Assembly: GCA_002633005.1 (NCBI GenBank)
Contig: NMRA01000011.1
Coordinates: forward strand, 1,771,275-1,835,274
Source: Phoronis australis
Lineage: Eukaryota; Phoronida; Phoronidae
Direction: 5' to 3'
Length of the DNA stretch: 64,000 nucleotides
A model generated the notes under the pieces. That model saw only the letters and a list, made by a program, of their open reading frames with translations, had not been told where the DNA came from and searched no databases. Numbering within the stretch: the stretch's first letter is position 1; every line of letters begins with the position of its first letter. This document shows, one piece after another, positions 1 to 11,753 of this stretch. Both the position numbers and the translations under genes were made by a program.

Positions 1-382
1 ATCTAATTGATTCTGAAAATGACTCAAGTTATTCCCAGTCATATCTAAGCAGTTGCTTATTTGATGAAATAAATTTCTTTTCTACTGTTGACAGTTGAAA
101 ATTGTATTTTTAAAATGGCCACTCGTAACACTAAAAGTGCATGAAATTCAAAAAACATGCATCAATTTCTCAAACATTGTCCGATTTTGATTGTTCTTTT
201 TTAATTTGCACAACTAAATAACTCTTTGCATATGATATTCAGTTGGCATTTGGTAAGTGAGCAAAAAATATTTTAGACCGTAACACTGTCTACTCTCAAT
301 ATAGACCTTGATTGTGATTTAACCGATTACATTCTCTGTTGATCCCTTACGTGTTTAACTCTCTATCCCTCCCACTTGTTAG

Positions 383-457
383 CTGGTTGCGCGGCAGAAG
401 CTGGAGACAGCAAAATCCACAGCAGTCCACATCCGACCGCCAGTACCCGCTCAGCTT
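383..457 (+). CDS. 75-nt phase 1-1 exon, Ser/Pro-rich
   Basis: A strong pyrimidine tract and TTAG acceptor precede the exon and a GTAAAC donor follows. In phase 1 it reads GCAAEAGDSKIHSSPHPTAS, then TRSA. The composition (Ser, Pro, Ala, His) fits a disordered N-terminal region, and the phase fits the next exon at 909. No domain is recognised. It is the first exon I can place in the window. Confidence 0.5.
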
Positions 458-908
458 GTAAACGTTAATTCAGTCACGACAGGTTTCTGACATTATCGAC
501 TTCCTTATAATCGGAACCTTTATGGATTGACTTCATATTTAAATTGACAGTCTCCACGCAAATTCAAGAATTAAGGCCACCCTATTGTCACTACTCTTCT
601 TTTCCAATATATAGCTTCAGAACATAATCACACTTAGAATGCATATTATCATGATTGCGAGAGCTTCGGCAAGCGAAATGCCGTTCAGACATCTTTCGAA
701 CGATAGCTTCGACAGTACTTTCAAAAAGACGTACAGTACTTAATCCTGTAGATCAAAAACAGTTAGTTTTAATCAATGATGAAACCATCAGTACACCAGC
801 TGAATCCTACCGCGTATACAGGCGTATGTCTCGATCACCGCAGTTAGGATAATAACTTCACTTTCCAACAAAGACACACGGTCTACATCTTCTTTATGGA
901 ATTTTCAG

Positions 909-956
909 ATGAATCACTCCCCACTGAGAATCCTCGCCAGCCTTCTGCTGCCATCG
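909..956 (+). CDS. 48-nt phase 1-1 exon
   Basis: It is bounded by ATTTTCAG and GTAAGT, an almost consensus donor. In phase 1 it encodes ESLPTENPRQPSAAIG after a split codon. It is proline-rich and has no recognisable domain. Both ends match the phase of its neighbours. Confidence 0.6.
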
Positions 957-1902
957 GTAAGTATGCAACCACGTAAGAAGGTGTTTATGAACCTGTAAAC
1001 CAATGAAACCAAGGCAAGTTACGTCATAGAGAATGGCATGAAACGGAAGTAGACGAGACGGAAAATACTGTTCCTAGGGCACGTTTGCATCCGAGATCTT
1101 TGAACGAAATGTCTAGACGGAGCCAGCAAGCCGATCTTGAACGTATCTCCGTATCTTGAAATTTCAGAAGTTGTGACATTTCACAGACGTACAGATAGGA
1201 CAAATTTAGGGTGCATGGGACGTTAAGCTTCCTGGGATAAAATTATGATAATTTAATCGCTTACACTAGCCCATGAATTATTATGAACAGACAATGTTTG
1301 GGCCTGCGATAATCCAAACGGGAGCCTCAGAAGTATTCAAATTGCCTGTGGTAATTCTCCAGAGGTGGCTTGTGGTCAGCAAATCTGACATTGGCCATAT
1401 GTTGTTCTCAGTAAACCTGGCTTCGAAAGTCGTCTCTTCTTGTTACAGCGGGACTTGCTTTTGTACCAACTTCAAAACCATTACAATTAAAAGGTTTCAA
1501 AATTGGTTCAATGTATGATTCCTGCTTAGTAACAGTTTTTCTATAGCCCAATTCTGGTTTTGTCACGTCCGGCTCTGCATTTTTAAATCGAGTCCCGAGT
1601 ACAACCTTTTATCGCTCACTTCTGTTCGTCTTGTTCATCCGCTCTTAAGCATGAGATTACACAGGTTTTGAGCTACAATATGCGTTGCAGCGTCTCCTAT
1701 CGTTTAATTAGTTTACCAGTGTAGTACCAACTTGTTTTAACCATTGTCCGTTTTTTCTTTTCAGATAGCACACCAGCTGCACCAAATCCCCAAGTACAGT
1801 TTCACGGTAGTGCCCGTTTTTGTATCCTCTAAACATTTCAAATTTCGATTTCCACATTTGCACCAATTCGTTATCGCAATTTCCTGCGTTTGGCTTTTTC
1901 AG

Positions 1903-1962
1903 GGATGCAGTCAAGCGCTGCGAACTCCACCCTAACGCCAGTGGAAGTTGATCCCTGCGGAG
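1903..1962 (+). CDS. 60-nt phase 1-1 exon
   Basis: The acceptor is GGCTTTTTCAG and the donor GTAATT. In phase 1 the peptide is GMQSSAANSTLTPVEVDPCG, ending in a split Gly codon. It is Ser/Thr/Pro-rich and likely disordered. The terminal Gly encoded across the junction is also found in the downstream microexons. Confidence 0.6.
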
Positions 1963-2350
1963 GTAATTCACTGTGAACAATTGATAGAAAGAGAACAAAA
2001 AGTGCATGTAGTTAAACGTTATCCGTTCCCATTTTTGCCACGAAATATGCCCTACTTTTTGAAGTGTGAAGATCATCTTCAACAATGAAATCTACATGTA
2101 GACTTTCTTTTGGTCAGAGCATTGCAGTACATAGGGCCATCTACTCATTAGGCTTTCATAGATGTCGATTGCAACTATGCTAATTAGCGTAACCCTCCTT
2201 TCTCATCTCGAGGACACAAATACGCATAACGAGCGTCTGAGGCGTTTTGTCAATGAACAGTTGGGGCAGGTTGAGGTGTAATCAGAGAGTCTACAGTAAG
2301 AGCTTACTCCATCATTGTGAAAACAATGTCAAATGGCTTTATTTTTTCAG

Positions 2351-2440
2351 TAAGAAGATTCGCCGAACAAAATAACTTTCAGTACTGTCGCAGCCCCACA
2401 GTTATATATGCACAGACAGCCAACATGTACCCGGTTGAAG
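2351..2440 (+). CDS. 90-nt phase 1-1 exon
   Basis: It lies between ATTTTTTCAG and GTAAGG. Phase 1 reads RRFAEQNNFQYCRSPTVIYA, then QTANMYPVEG. A second AG at 2391-2392 would start in phase 0 and break the chain, so the first AG was chosen. The ending V-E-G resembles the Y-E-G ending of the array exons. Confidence 0.6.
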
Positions 2441-3208
2441 GTAAGGTTGTACTGTTCTTGTAGCCACCAACAAGTATGTATCTTAAGACACAATGCATGT
2501 ACATGTAGTGCTACCCATGTAGTCGGTGTATCATAACCAGTTTAATATAAAAAGCAATGGATTGGCTGTAGTTTAGACTGTGCACACCTTCACAAAGTTA
2601 AAATCAAAAGTTTTCATTTACAAGTATGAGTGCATAGCCTATCAGCTCAATCAGTTTTGATCTAAATCTTTTTTACTTAAATCTATTCACCTGATTAAGA
2701 ATCAGCATTTTGAAGCAACAGTTAGCGTGTTCCCCTCTTTTGTTTCATTTTGGGACTGTCATTATATTGTTTTATCGTTCAGCAGTGTTCACCTACTCAG
2801 TTCCAAGCAAAATAACGAAACGACCATTTACATGTATAGTATATACATATAGTATTGCAAATATGCCATTGTTCGCGAAAATGTTTGTTATTCGTTTTTG
2901 TGAGAAGTTGGCAAGTTCAAGGCTCCTATTTCAATGTCGGAATAAACGTTTGATGTTTTGTTTGTCAGTCAAAATGGAATGTCTTACATTAAAACGAATA
3001 TTCCAGGCTTCAGTGAATTTTACTGCCTGTTATCATGCTTTGCTACGGTAAAAGAAAATTGAAAATTAAGTAGAATTAGATTAGATTTTTTGGTTTAGGG
3101 AAAAGGTAAAAGTTTCGTTTTAATTTCCTTTTTAAGAATTCACGAATAAACCCAATTTCATGCAAATGCGTTGTTTTTCCGAACTATCGGTTTTGTTTTT
3201 ATTCACAG

Positions 3209-3274
3209 GCCCTCATGCACGTACGTTTTCGAGCAGTCAATCTGCAGCGCCAGATCCACATCCCAGTTATGAAG
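3209..3274 (+). CDS. 66-nt phase 1-1 exon ending HPSYEG
   Basis: It is bounded by TATTCACAG and GTAATG. Phase 1 encodes PHARTFSSSQSAAPDPHPSY followed by E-G. The C-terminal HPSYEG is the same as the end of several microexons in the array (for example at 20,485), so this longer exon is probably their oldest local relative. No complete PPxY is present because the residue before P-S-Y is His. Confidence 0.72.
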
Positions 3275-3859
3275 GTAATGGTTGGAGCCTAACGGTTCCC
3301 AGTACGTTTGGAATTGATTGAAAATGGGTGCACTTCATAGAAAAAGGCATGACAGCGGAAATTCCAAGTGCAATTGCTTCGCAAGTATGCTCGGGCCATA
3401 CGCAAGTACTCAAGCAAAATGAAATGTTTGGTCGCTGAAGTTGAAATTTTGAATTACGCGATAGAATTTACTGTTAGCGTTCCATAAGCAAAAATTTGTC
3501 GTCGATGGGGCCTTGTGTTTACTCTACACACTCTATGATTCATCAATTACTAGGTAATGCAGTGTTAAAAAATACTGTGTAAATATTCTTTGAATTCTTC
3601 TCTTACAGTATGTTCGAGCAAAATCCATGCGCCAAAATTGATATTCTGTTGCAAATTCACAGAACAGTTTCACCATAATAAACAGCACAAGTTCTGGGTT
3701 TTATACCAAATTATCAGCCTGACATGGCCAATACAACCGTTGAATAACCCATTTCATCCCATATATGTGAAAATATGGACATTTTATACGTCACGTCATC
3801 AACTTTGAAATACGGGAAAGTAGAGCCAATCCGTATATCACGGTAGAGGCCGTATACAA

Positions 3860-4215
3860 CGGTAGAAGCCGTATTTCACGATTGGTGAGCAGTCCTGGTG
3901 GAGCAAATTCGCGAGTGCAACACCAAATTTGATTGAGCTCGTTCATTTGGGTTACCTAAATCCTTAATCCAAGACGTCGTTGCTGAAAAAGCAGTTTTAC
4001 TGCTCTAAAAACAGAAAAGATTTACCGATGAAAATTACGACGCACAGTGATCAGGGCGCTTTTGGGCCTCGCTGAAGTTTAAATCTTAGTAATCATACAT
4101 GAAAATGGGTCGAGTGAAGTAGCGTCCCCGGCCAGCAAAACCAGCCAAAATCTAATTCAAACCCAACGCAGTGGAAACATACAGTATATCTACACTGAGA
4201 GGTAAGGTCTTTACA
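3860..4215 (+). repeat. Dispersed repeat, direct partner at 34,362-34,715
   Basis: A stretch including TTGATTGAGCTCG, AATCCAAGACGTCGTT and AGAAAAGATTTACCGATGAA recurs in the same order and orientation at 34,362-34,715. No coding frame is conserved. It is probably a non-autonomous mobile element; the ends are not defined precisely. Confidence 0.6.
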
Positions 4216-4752
4216 GGAAATTAAGGCCTAATAATTACTATGTATTTTTTAAGAGCCAATCGTCTGCTTGCAGCGTTCAACTCTCAGTTGCTGCCTACAG
4301 TAGCGTAAAATCTGCTTTTTGCGATACAGTCCTTACCTTAAGTTCAGCAAATCAGCACAGTTTCCACCACTATTTTCCAATGCTGTGATCAACATGGGGA
4401 AATGTTTCTATTCCTGTTTACAAAAGCTAAGGCAAGAAATTCATCGAAGCTAAAACGACACACTGCTGCACAACTCGGTTCCGGGAATATTTAAATTTTT
4501 ATATTCCCAGATGGATTGTTTCTAAGTTTCTGACAAAGTTTTGATCCTATTGAATGGTTCAGCGCTTTAAGTTGTATATTTTACAAACTGAAAATTCTTA
4601 TCAATTTACAGTGAAATAAATTTGGTTACTTAACACTTTCGCGCTGTCTTGTCAGGGTATCAGGGTACCGTACTTGGCACACACGGACGTCATATAACAA
4701 TAAGGTATTGCCACGCGATGTTACAAATGAGTCCAACATATATACATCTATG

Positions 4753-4881
4753 GGATAAATAGGTTATACCACGTACATAGGAATACTACCTTTGGTCTCG
4801 TTGGGCCATTCCCAGATGAAATGAAATTCTCAATAAGTTACGGCAGTAGTGTTCCTAGGTATGTGGGATAACCTATAATAG
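4753..4881. mobile_element. MITE-like copy related to the palindrome at 46,150
   Basis: The left end GGATAAATAGGTTATAC matches the reverse complement of the right end of the hairpin at 46,150-46,323. The right end GGGATAACCTATAATAG is its approximate inverse. The interior differs, so this is a distant or deleted relative. Confidence 0.4.
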
Positions 4882-4906
4882 TTATTCTACGCCTGTTGAA
4901 TAACAT

Positions 4907-4990
4907 TTTGGTGGGAACCCGAGGCCGGATTCGAACCCGCTTTGCTAGAGTTTCAAATCGCCGAATTAACCGCATTCAGCAGCTGACGTC
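4907..4990 (-). repeat. tRNA-derived SINE fragment
   Basis: On the minus strand a B-box-like GGTTCGAATCC is followed by a segment ending GGTTCCCACCA, similar to the T-arm and 3' end of a tRNA. A full cloverleaf is not evident, so a SINE head is more likely than a functional tRNA gene. Confidence 0.4.
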
Positions 4991-5107
4991 ATCGTACGTG
5001 AAAATAGAATACTTTCATTTTCACGTACGTTATTAACGTAGAAAATAAATCTGAAACTAAATAAGGCGATCCAGATCCTCCCGAGGATACTATTGTTTCA
5101 CGAAATG

Positions 5108-5320
5108 TAGAATACAAATAGGTAAATAAAACAACAAGAATGGATCAACTGAAATTTTCGGATGTAGTAACGTCCTATGTCAACAGAAACAGAAATAAAG
5201 TAAAGTCAAACACTATATGATTTTGCTTTATTTCTGTTTCTGTTGACACAAGACGATATTAAATCCGGAAATTTCAATTGATCCATTCTTGTTGTTTCAT
5301 TTGCCTATTTATATTCTACA
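5108..5320. mobile_element. Fold-back element with arms of about 95 bp
   Basis: The left arm (5108-5204) contains AACAACAAGAATGGATCAA and CAACAGAAACAGAAATAAAG. The right arm (5225-5320) holds their inverse complements with few mismatches, around a loop of about 20 bp. This is the structure of a fold-back MITE. A smaller perfect inverted repeat, CGTACGTGAAAAT/ATTTTCACGTACG, sits just to the left at about 4994-5030. Confidence 0.7.
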
Positions 5321-5469
5321 TGGCGTTATTAAAAAATGAGAACGTGCAGTAATCGCATGCTCAACAAACAGCATTGTACCGACATTTATACGCTGTGATT
5401 AATGAAATTTCAATAAAATAGCATTTTTGATTTAGTAAAATTTATCTGACATTTTCTCTCGCTTGTATA

Positions 5470-6000
5470 TCATGGATCTCCAGTTAAAATGCGAGTGACG
5501 TGTCGTCGTGATCCCTTGACTTGGGCATTATACTCAGTAACCAGTGGTAATCTATTTTAGCAGACGCTATTTTCCCAGTGGAAGCTTGGTACGATAACAT
5601 GTGTAGTAAGATAGACGACTTGTTTAAAACTTATTTTATATTCACTTTATTTCTATTTTGATTAAATTTTGCTTGGATTTGAGTAAAAGCATTGTGTTAT
5701 CAAGAATAAGTTGACGTTTCTTAAAAGGTCACGACCTCCAACCCTGGACCTCTGACATAGACAGTAGTTACAAAGCCGAGGCTAGTCCAGAAAGGTAGAT
5801 CAATTCATTGAAATGTTTATCCTTCAGTAATGTGGTATAAATAGATTATTATATATTCTCAGTCGTTATCCCCTTTTTCAAGGGCCCTCGTGAATTTTAT
5901 AAAATTTTCGCCCTCGAAGCTAACGCCTTGGGTGATAATTCTTTAAAATCCACTTGGGCTCTAGATTAATGGGGATAACGACTTCGCCATATAATAATCT
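5470..6000 (+). mobile_element. Dispersed element with terminal hairpin MITE (5842-6000)
   Basis: Positions 5470-6000 match 47,318-47,830 in inverted orientation. The 3' part (5842-6000) is itself a hairpin: AGATTATTATATATTCTCAG near 5842 faces the inverse CTTCGCCATATAATAATCT at its end. The hairpin alone also occurs at 35,411-35,542. It lies in the intron between the exons at 3209 and 6044. Confidence 0.7.
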
Positions 6001-6043
6001 ACATTTGCTTAACATCTTACTAGTGCGTTGGGCATTTTTGCAG

Positions 6044-6103
6044 GTAGACCCCATGCGCCACCGGTCTCGAATATCCGATTTCGAGATGAAGGCTCAGATA
6101 CAG
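6044..6103 (+). CDS. 60-nt phase 1-1 exon
   Basis: The acceptor is CATTTTTGCAG and the donor GTATAT. Phase 1 encodes RPHAPPVSNIRFRDEGSDTG. It is proline/charged, has no recognised domain and agrees in phase with its neighbours. It lies 43 bp after the end of the element at 5470-6000. Confidence 0.55.
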
Positions 6104-7618
6104 GTATATAAGGGCAATGCAGACTGTCTACATGTAAATGTCGATGTCCTGTTGTCAGAAGATGTAGTTCAGTGGGGTTTCATAATCATGGATACTCCTT
6201 GGTTTCGTTTATTCTTTCTTACAACATATTAAAATATGTATCTTCGATTGCCACAAGTACAGCAATGAACAACTGTGTAATTAGGAATGTAACTTTAATA
6301 AATTTTTCCTTGTGGATAAGTGGATGTAATGTGGGAACCATAACACGTTTGTTTTTGCATGACTCCTGAAAGGTCAGTGCACGAAACTCGATGTGAGTTC
6401 TTAAAAGCTGATGTACACGTCAACAATAATCGGTTTTGCCGGGTCATCTGGAATCATTGCTTTTCCTATTTTGTGTTGGAATCCTCGAGAATATTACTCA
6501 AACATTATCCTCTTGTAATGTCAGCATTATTTAATCTGGAATTTATCATCAGTTTTGTTTTAACAATTGAAAAGTCGATTTCGGAATCAATCCACTAATA
6601 GAACGTGTAAACCAGTATTCATGTAACCCATAGCACATCCTCAATACGAAAACCTTTATACATCAGGAAGGGTGCATTTAAACAACACTCGTAAGAACCT
6701 TCGTATCATACAGTAGTTAAGACAGCCGTGGGGATTCACTAGCGAGGTTGACGCCGCATTTCTAAAAAGTGCAACATTCTTGTTGACTTGAGACATGATC
6801 GCAGTTTACATTCGAACAAAAGGCACCCTTTACACAACACGTGTATGAGTTCTTTTGCCAACAGAATATCATGGCACGACCTTCTCAGATAAGGACAGGC
6901 GTCAGACATTTAACAGCGTCCTCCCAATATTGCGTATAATTTTGTGAACTATCTGAGTATTAAGGTTGCTGAAAGTTGATTATGCGCACTAGCGAGCGTT
7001 ACGCCCCATTTTTGTAAGGACATAACACTCCTCTTGACGTGAGACATGATCGTAGTAAGCAGTGCACTCTTGACTCAGCACGTGTATGTATGTATTTCGT
7101 TGCCAACAGAATGTCATGACACGACCGCCTTAGCTAGGGGCAGGCGTCAGACCTTTGACAAAACGAGGCACAGATATTTAACAGCGTGCTCCAAACATTG
7201 CGTATAAGTTTGTAAATTATTTGAGTATGAAAGTTGATCATGGGTAGTCAATCGAATTCCTTGCTTTTGCCCAGTCATGTACTTGCCAGTGGGAAATGGT
7301 GTGGACCTAACTTATCAATCACTGAGGGTAACAGTTAAACCATTTCACGATGTTTATCCGAGACTCACACTCCTCTTTCTCTTGCCTATCTTAAAGGGTC
7401 TTCTCTCAATGCCCCGTGTCTTCCCCTTTCTTCGTTTTTTTATGACAAAAGCAATTTAGTCACATGTCGCTTCATGGAAAAGGTATAAAGTTCATGTTGG
7501 TTTTCGTTTTAAGTATACAAAATATTCTTAATTCATGCCAATCTGTTAATTGTTACACAGAACAATCAACTTTGTTTCATACATAGACCCTCTTACACAT
7601 GCGTTTTCTATTTTTCAG

Positions 7619-7663
7619 GGAGGAATATGTATATGCAACAAGTTCCCCCTCCCAGCTATGTAG
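7619..7663 (+). CDS. Array microexon 1 (45 nt), canonical PPSY
   Basis: It is bounded by CTATTTTTCAG and GTAAGA. Phase 1 reads GRNMYMQQVPPPSYVG. This is the only array member with an intact PPxY sequence (P-P-S-Y), the motif that WW domains of NEDD4-type ubiquitin ligases bind. The intron just upstream has the conserved 'acacagaacaatcaactttgtttcat' context seen before the other copies. Confidence 0.8.
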   Translation, partial: GGICICNKFPLPAM

Positions 7664-8198
7664 GTAAGATGGGAGTAAAAACGTTCAAAATTTTTCAGTT
7701 GCGGCTCTGTCTCAGTTTTTCAATTGAATCACGATTTCAGTTTTTTGCTTATTTTCTTTGTCAGCAAACATAAGACCAACAAAACCCTATTTTAAAAGTA
7801 CTGGTTTAATGCTTGCATTACGTGGTACAGTACCGCAATCAATCAATAGCATGTCGTAGTCGGACAGTTTTAGAAACTTTGTGACTTGCCTCGTCGCACA
7901 ACTGTGCATGCAGTTTTGTTTTAGGCACGACTTTGGTGATTAACCTAAAATTTGTGAACAGAACTGAAGGTGAAATGTTTATCTGCGGATAGATGTCGAT
8001 TGACTGTTTCAGCCTTTTTACAAGCCCACTCACGCGTTTACTAAAACGTCAAATTCAAAACAAGAATAGTTAGAAGTGAACAGTAACGACATAGCACAGG
8101 TGGTCGTTTTATCAATTCATTCATATCTGTTGTTACACAGAGCAATCAGCTTTATTTCATTCATTGACTCTTGTGCACATACGTTGACTATTTTTCAG

Positions 8199-8240
8199 GG
8201 AGGAATATTTCTGCACAAGTTCCCTATACCAGCTATGAAG
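8199..8240 (+). CDS. Array microexon 2 (42 nt)
   Basis: It reads GRNISAQVPYTSYEG in phase 1, one Gln codon shorter than the 45-nt form. Acceptor CTATTTTTCAG, donor GTAAGG. Its closest relative is the exon at 16,938, 8739 bp downstream, with one residue different (A to S) and a very similar intron. Confidence 0.8.
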
Positions 8241-9501
8241 GTAAGGGTAGGAGTTGTATATAATTTTTCGATTGCAGCTCTGAGTCAATTTTTGTATAAA
8301 GATTTCATTTTTCCTCATATTCATAGTCAGAAAACGTAACACTAACCCCAAAGCTGTACTTAAAAGTAATGCTGCCTATATAACATGGTGCAGTGCTAAA
8401 ATCACGCCGTAGCATAACGTAGCTCATTGACATTTATGGAGACTAAGCGACTTACCACCTCGCAGAACTGTTTTTGTTGATAGTTGAAAGATATAAACGT
8501 ACTCATACGTTTTCATTTCTTTGATAAAACATTTTAAGCCCAACTTTTAGCTATTAACCCACAATTGGTGAACAGAAATGAAGTTAAAAAGGTTGTGTGC
8601 GTATAAAAGGTGAGTCACTGTTTTGGCCCTAGTACACGCAGACTTATGTGTGCACAAAAAACAAATTCATACAAGATTCATTTGAAGTGAACAGAGAAGA
8701 CAGGGCAAAATAACCTTTGTGCCTAAGAGATAGCTTGATCAAAGGTCGATAGCCTGGTCATATATGAAGCTAGCTAAGTCGCAGCCTTTCATGACCGAAG
8801 ATGACGATGCATTTTTGTAAAAATAAAATGTTTTTACTTACGTGGGACATGATCGTAGTTTACATTAAATAAGGGCACCCCTCAAGCAACACGTGTATGG
8901 ATTGAGTTATTTTGCGAATGGTAGCAGAACATCATGATGTGACCGTCTTAGCTAAGTACTGGAGCAAAACCTTAGACAAAGCCCAGATATTTATTCCCAA
9001 CTCACACTGTACGCCAAACATTGCATATTTGTAAAGTATCTGTGTTCGAAGGCTACTCAAACTTGATTATGCGGAGTAAATCGCATTGAATTCTTGTTGT
9101 TGTTAGAGTCATTTTCCAAGAAGTCAATTTTGCTGTAGACCTAACTTACCAATCATTGAAAGCAACAGTTGAACCATCTCACGATCTTTACGAGCGTTTT
9201 AATGTACTGTGTGCGTTGCCCTTCTGAAGGCAACGATCGTCATTGTCGCATTTCAACTGCTTTCCTCGATGTTCAAGAACAAATAAGCTTTGTCACAGAA
9301 AGAGAAAATTGACAATTAAGTCGATTTTCACTATTCGGTTCACGGAAAACGACAAGCATGATTATAGTGTTGATTTTCGTCTTGAAAATTCAAAATATTC
9401 TCAATTCATGCAAATCTATTGTTACACAGAGCAATCAAGTTTGTTCCATTCATAGACTTTCTTGCACATACACCTGTACATGTACGTTGGCTATTTTTCA
9501 G

Positions 9502-9546
9502 GGTGGAATACTTCTATACCTCAAGTTACCCATCCCAGCTATATAG
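9502..9546 (+). CDS. Array microexon 3 (45 nt), W-type
   Basis: Phase 1 encodes WNTSIPQVTHPSYIG after a split Gly codon. Acceptor CTATTTTTCAG, donor GTAAGG. The same sequence recurs at 18,250. The change of the usual Arg to Trp and E-G to I-G marks this subtype. Confidence 0.78.
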   Translation, partial: GGILLYLKLPIPAI

Positions 9547-10137
9547 GTAAGGATTAGGAGCTAAAACTTGTCATAATCTTTCAGTCGCAGCTTTGTCTCA
9601 GTTTTTGGATCACGATTTTGGGTTTTTTGCTGATTTTCTTTGTCCGCAAACGTAACACCAACTAGAAACCGGCGCTTAAAAGTAATGGTTTAATGCTTAC
9701 ATTACGTCGTACAGTACCAAAATTATGCAATAGCATAACGTACAGTAGCAGGAAAGTTTAGAAAAGAATGTAACTTGCCACCTAGCACAATTGTGTAATG
9801 CGGTTTTTACGTGGTTGAAAGATTTAAAACATATTTACATGTTTTCACGTCTTTGATATAACATATTTCAAGCACGACTTTGATTGTTAACCGATAACTG
9901 GTGAGCCGAACTGAGTGTGGAAACGTTATCTGCGGATCGATTGACTGTTTCAGCCTTACTACAAGCCCACTCATGCGTTTACTAAAACGTCAAATTCAAA
10001 ACAAGAATCGTCAGAAGTGAACAGTGACGACATAGCACAGAGGGTCGTTTTATCAATGCATGCATATCGTTGTACACAGAGCAATCAGCTTTATTTCATT
10101 CACAGTCTCTTGTGCACATACGTTGACTATTTTTCAG

Positions 10138-10182
10138 GGAGGAATATTTCTGCACAACAAGTTCCCTATCCCAGCTATGAAG
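10138..10182 (+). CDS. Array microexon 4 (45 nt), YPSYEG type
   Basis: It reads GRNISAQQVPYPSYEG, identical to the exon at 18,892. Acceptor CTATTTTTCAG, donor GTAAGG. The downstream intron carries the first copy of the array MITE (10,814). From the donor on, sequence matches 13,278 onward (offset 3095 bp) almost base for base. Confidence 0.82.
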
Positions 10183-10813
10183 GTAAGGATAAGAGCTATA
10201 ACTGTACATAATTTTTCAATTGCAGCTCTGGGTCAGTTTTTGTTTAAAGAATTCATTTTTTGCTAATTTTCATTGTCAGAAAACGTAAGACTAACACCAA
10301 ATCTGTACTTAAAAATGCTTCTTGCCTATATTTCGTGATACAAGATACCAAAGTCACGCAGTAGCTTAACGTACATTTGGCTGGACATTTATGGAAACTA
10401 TGTGTCTTACCACCTCGCATAACTTTTTGTGTGGTTTAAAAACGGTTCAAATATATAAAATACTCTCATTTGTTTTCACTTCTTTGATAAAACGTTCACA
10501 TAGTATTTTGGTTATTAACGAAAATTTGGTGAGCAGAAATGAAGTTGAATGTGTTCACTAAAAACCAAATTCGCACAAGATTCATTAGACGTGAACAGAA
10601 AAACTAGGGCAATGTAACTTTTGTGCATCAGTAGATTGTTTTATCAAAGGTCGATAGCCCAGTCATATACTAAGCTAAGACAATTGCAGGCATTCACCAG
10701 AAAAGATGATGCCGCATTTTCGTGAGAATGAACCATTCCTACACACACGAGACATGAACGAAGTGATCGTGGTTTACAAAAGTCATTAAGAAACAGAGCC
10801 ATTCAAAAACAAC

Positions 10814-11101
10814 TAATATTAAAATCTCTTGGTCTGTTTACACCGACTCCTTATCTATGTTCATTTTCACATATTCGGTCGGTCTATTCTCCGGCTATCG
10901 TCAGGTGTTCCTGTGTTCTTAGAACGAGCACGGACAGTATATCATCAGAAGTTGCACCATGATGAGTGTACCACATACCCGTGCTCGTTCTTCTAAGTAC
11001 GCAGGAACACTTGACGATGGCCGGAGAATAGACCTACCGAAACGCCGTGACAATGTAAATTGACAGGATGTCGGTGTAAAAAACCAAGAGATTTTAATAA
11101 T
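10814..11101. mobile_element. Array MITE copy 1 (hairpin)
   Basis: The element runs from TAATATTAAAATCTCTTGG to the inverse CCAAGAGATTTTAATAA. Its long arms include TATTCTCCGGCTATCGTCAG and inverse matches such as GATGGCCGGAGAATAGACC, with CCGTGCTCG near the centre. It is non-coding. It was amplified as a passenger of the exon unit. Confidence 0.75.
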
Positions 11102-11708
11102 AAATGTAACACGTCACCACCTCAGAGAGGTTTTACAAAGTCATTCAAAACAATTGTATCAATTATTTTGCCAAACGTGGCCGAATGTCATGAAAGGACC
11201 GTCTCACCTAAGAACATGCGTACGAGTTTGCAAGTGGCCCAGATAATTATGACAACTCACAGCGTACCCCAAACACTACAGATTTATGAGCTATTTGCGT
11301 TCGAAGGCTGTTCAAAGTTGATCATGGGCAGTAGAACCCATTGATTGCTTATTGTTCGTATTCATATGCTAGCAAGGCGGTCAATGCTTTAGAGCTGACT
11401 TACCAAACCTTAAAAATAATAGTTGACCCATATCACGATTATACCAGTGTTTCACAGTCTAGTGGGCATTGTCTGTCTAAAGGAAAGGTCCTCATTGCCA
11501 AATTTCTCCTGATTTACTCCATTTTTAAAGACAAGCCCACTCATGCGTTTACTAAAACGTCAAATCCAAAACAAGAATCGTCAGAAGTGAACAGTAACGA
11601 CATAGCACAGGGGTCGTTTTATCAATGCATGCATATCTATTGTTACACAGAGCAATCAGCTTTATTTCATTCATAGACTCTTGCGCACATACGTTGACTA
11701 TTTTACAG

Positions 11709-11753
11709 GGAGGAATATTTCTGCACAACAAGTTCCCTATCGCAGATATGAAG
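11709..11753 (+). CDS. Array microexon 5 (45 nt), YRRYEG type
   Basis: It reads GRNISAQQVPYRRYEG. Two substitutions change P-S to R-R, which removes the PSY core. Acceptor TATTTTACAG; the donor is GTACGG, weaker than the GTAAGG of most other copies. The exon lies 1571 bp after the preceding copy. Confidence 0.75.

Noticed and set aside
5726-5797. Possible exon between TTAAAAG and GTAGATC in the gene's intron
   Set aside because: Its donor would be in phase 2, breaking the chain, and the same sequence recurs inverted at about 47,515-47,590 as part of a dispersed element.
8076-8339. Frames that run through the microexons (H-N-K-F-P-I-P-A-M-K reading)
   Set aside because: A different phase from the one in which all exons chain. 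The frame exists because exon plus flanking intron happens to be open.
11060-11676. Open frames of 94 and 111 codons repeated at 12,865 and 14,155-14,771
   Set aside because: They are conserved only because the whole intron unit is duplicated. They cross MITE and acceptor sequences, lack splice support and read the microexons in the wrong phase.
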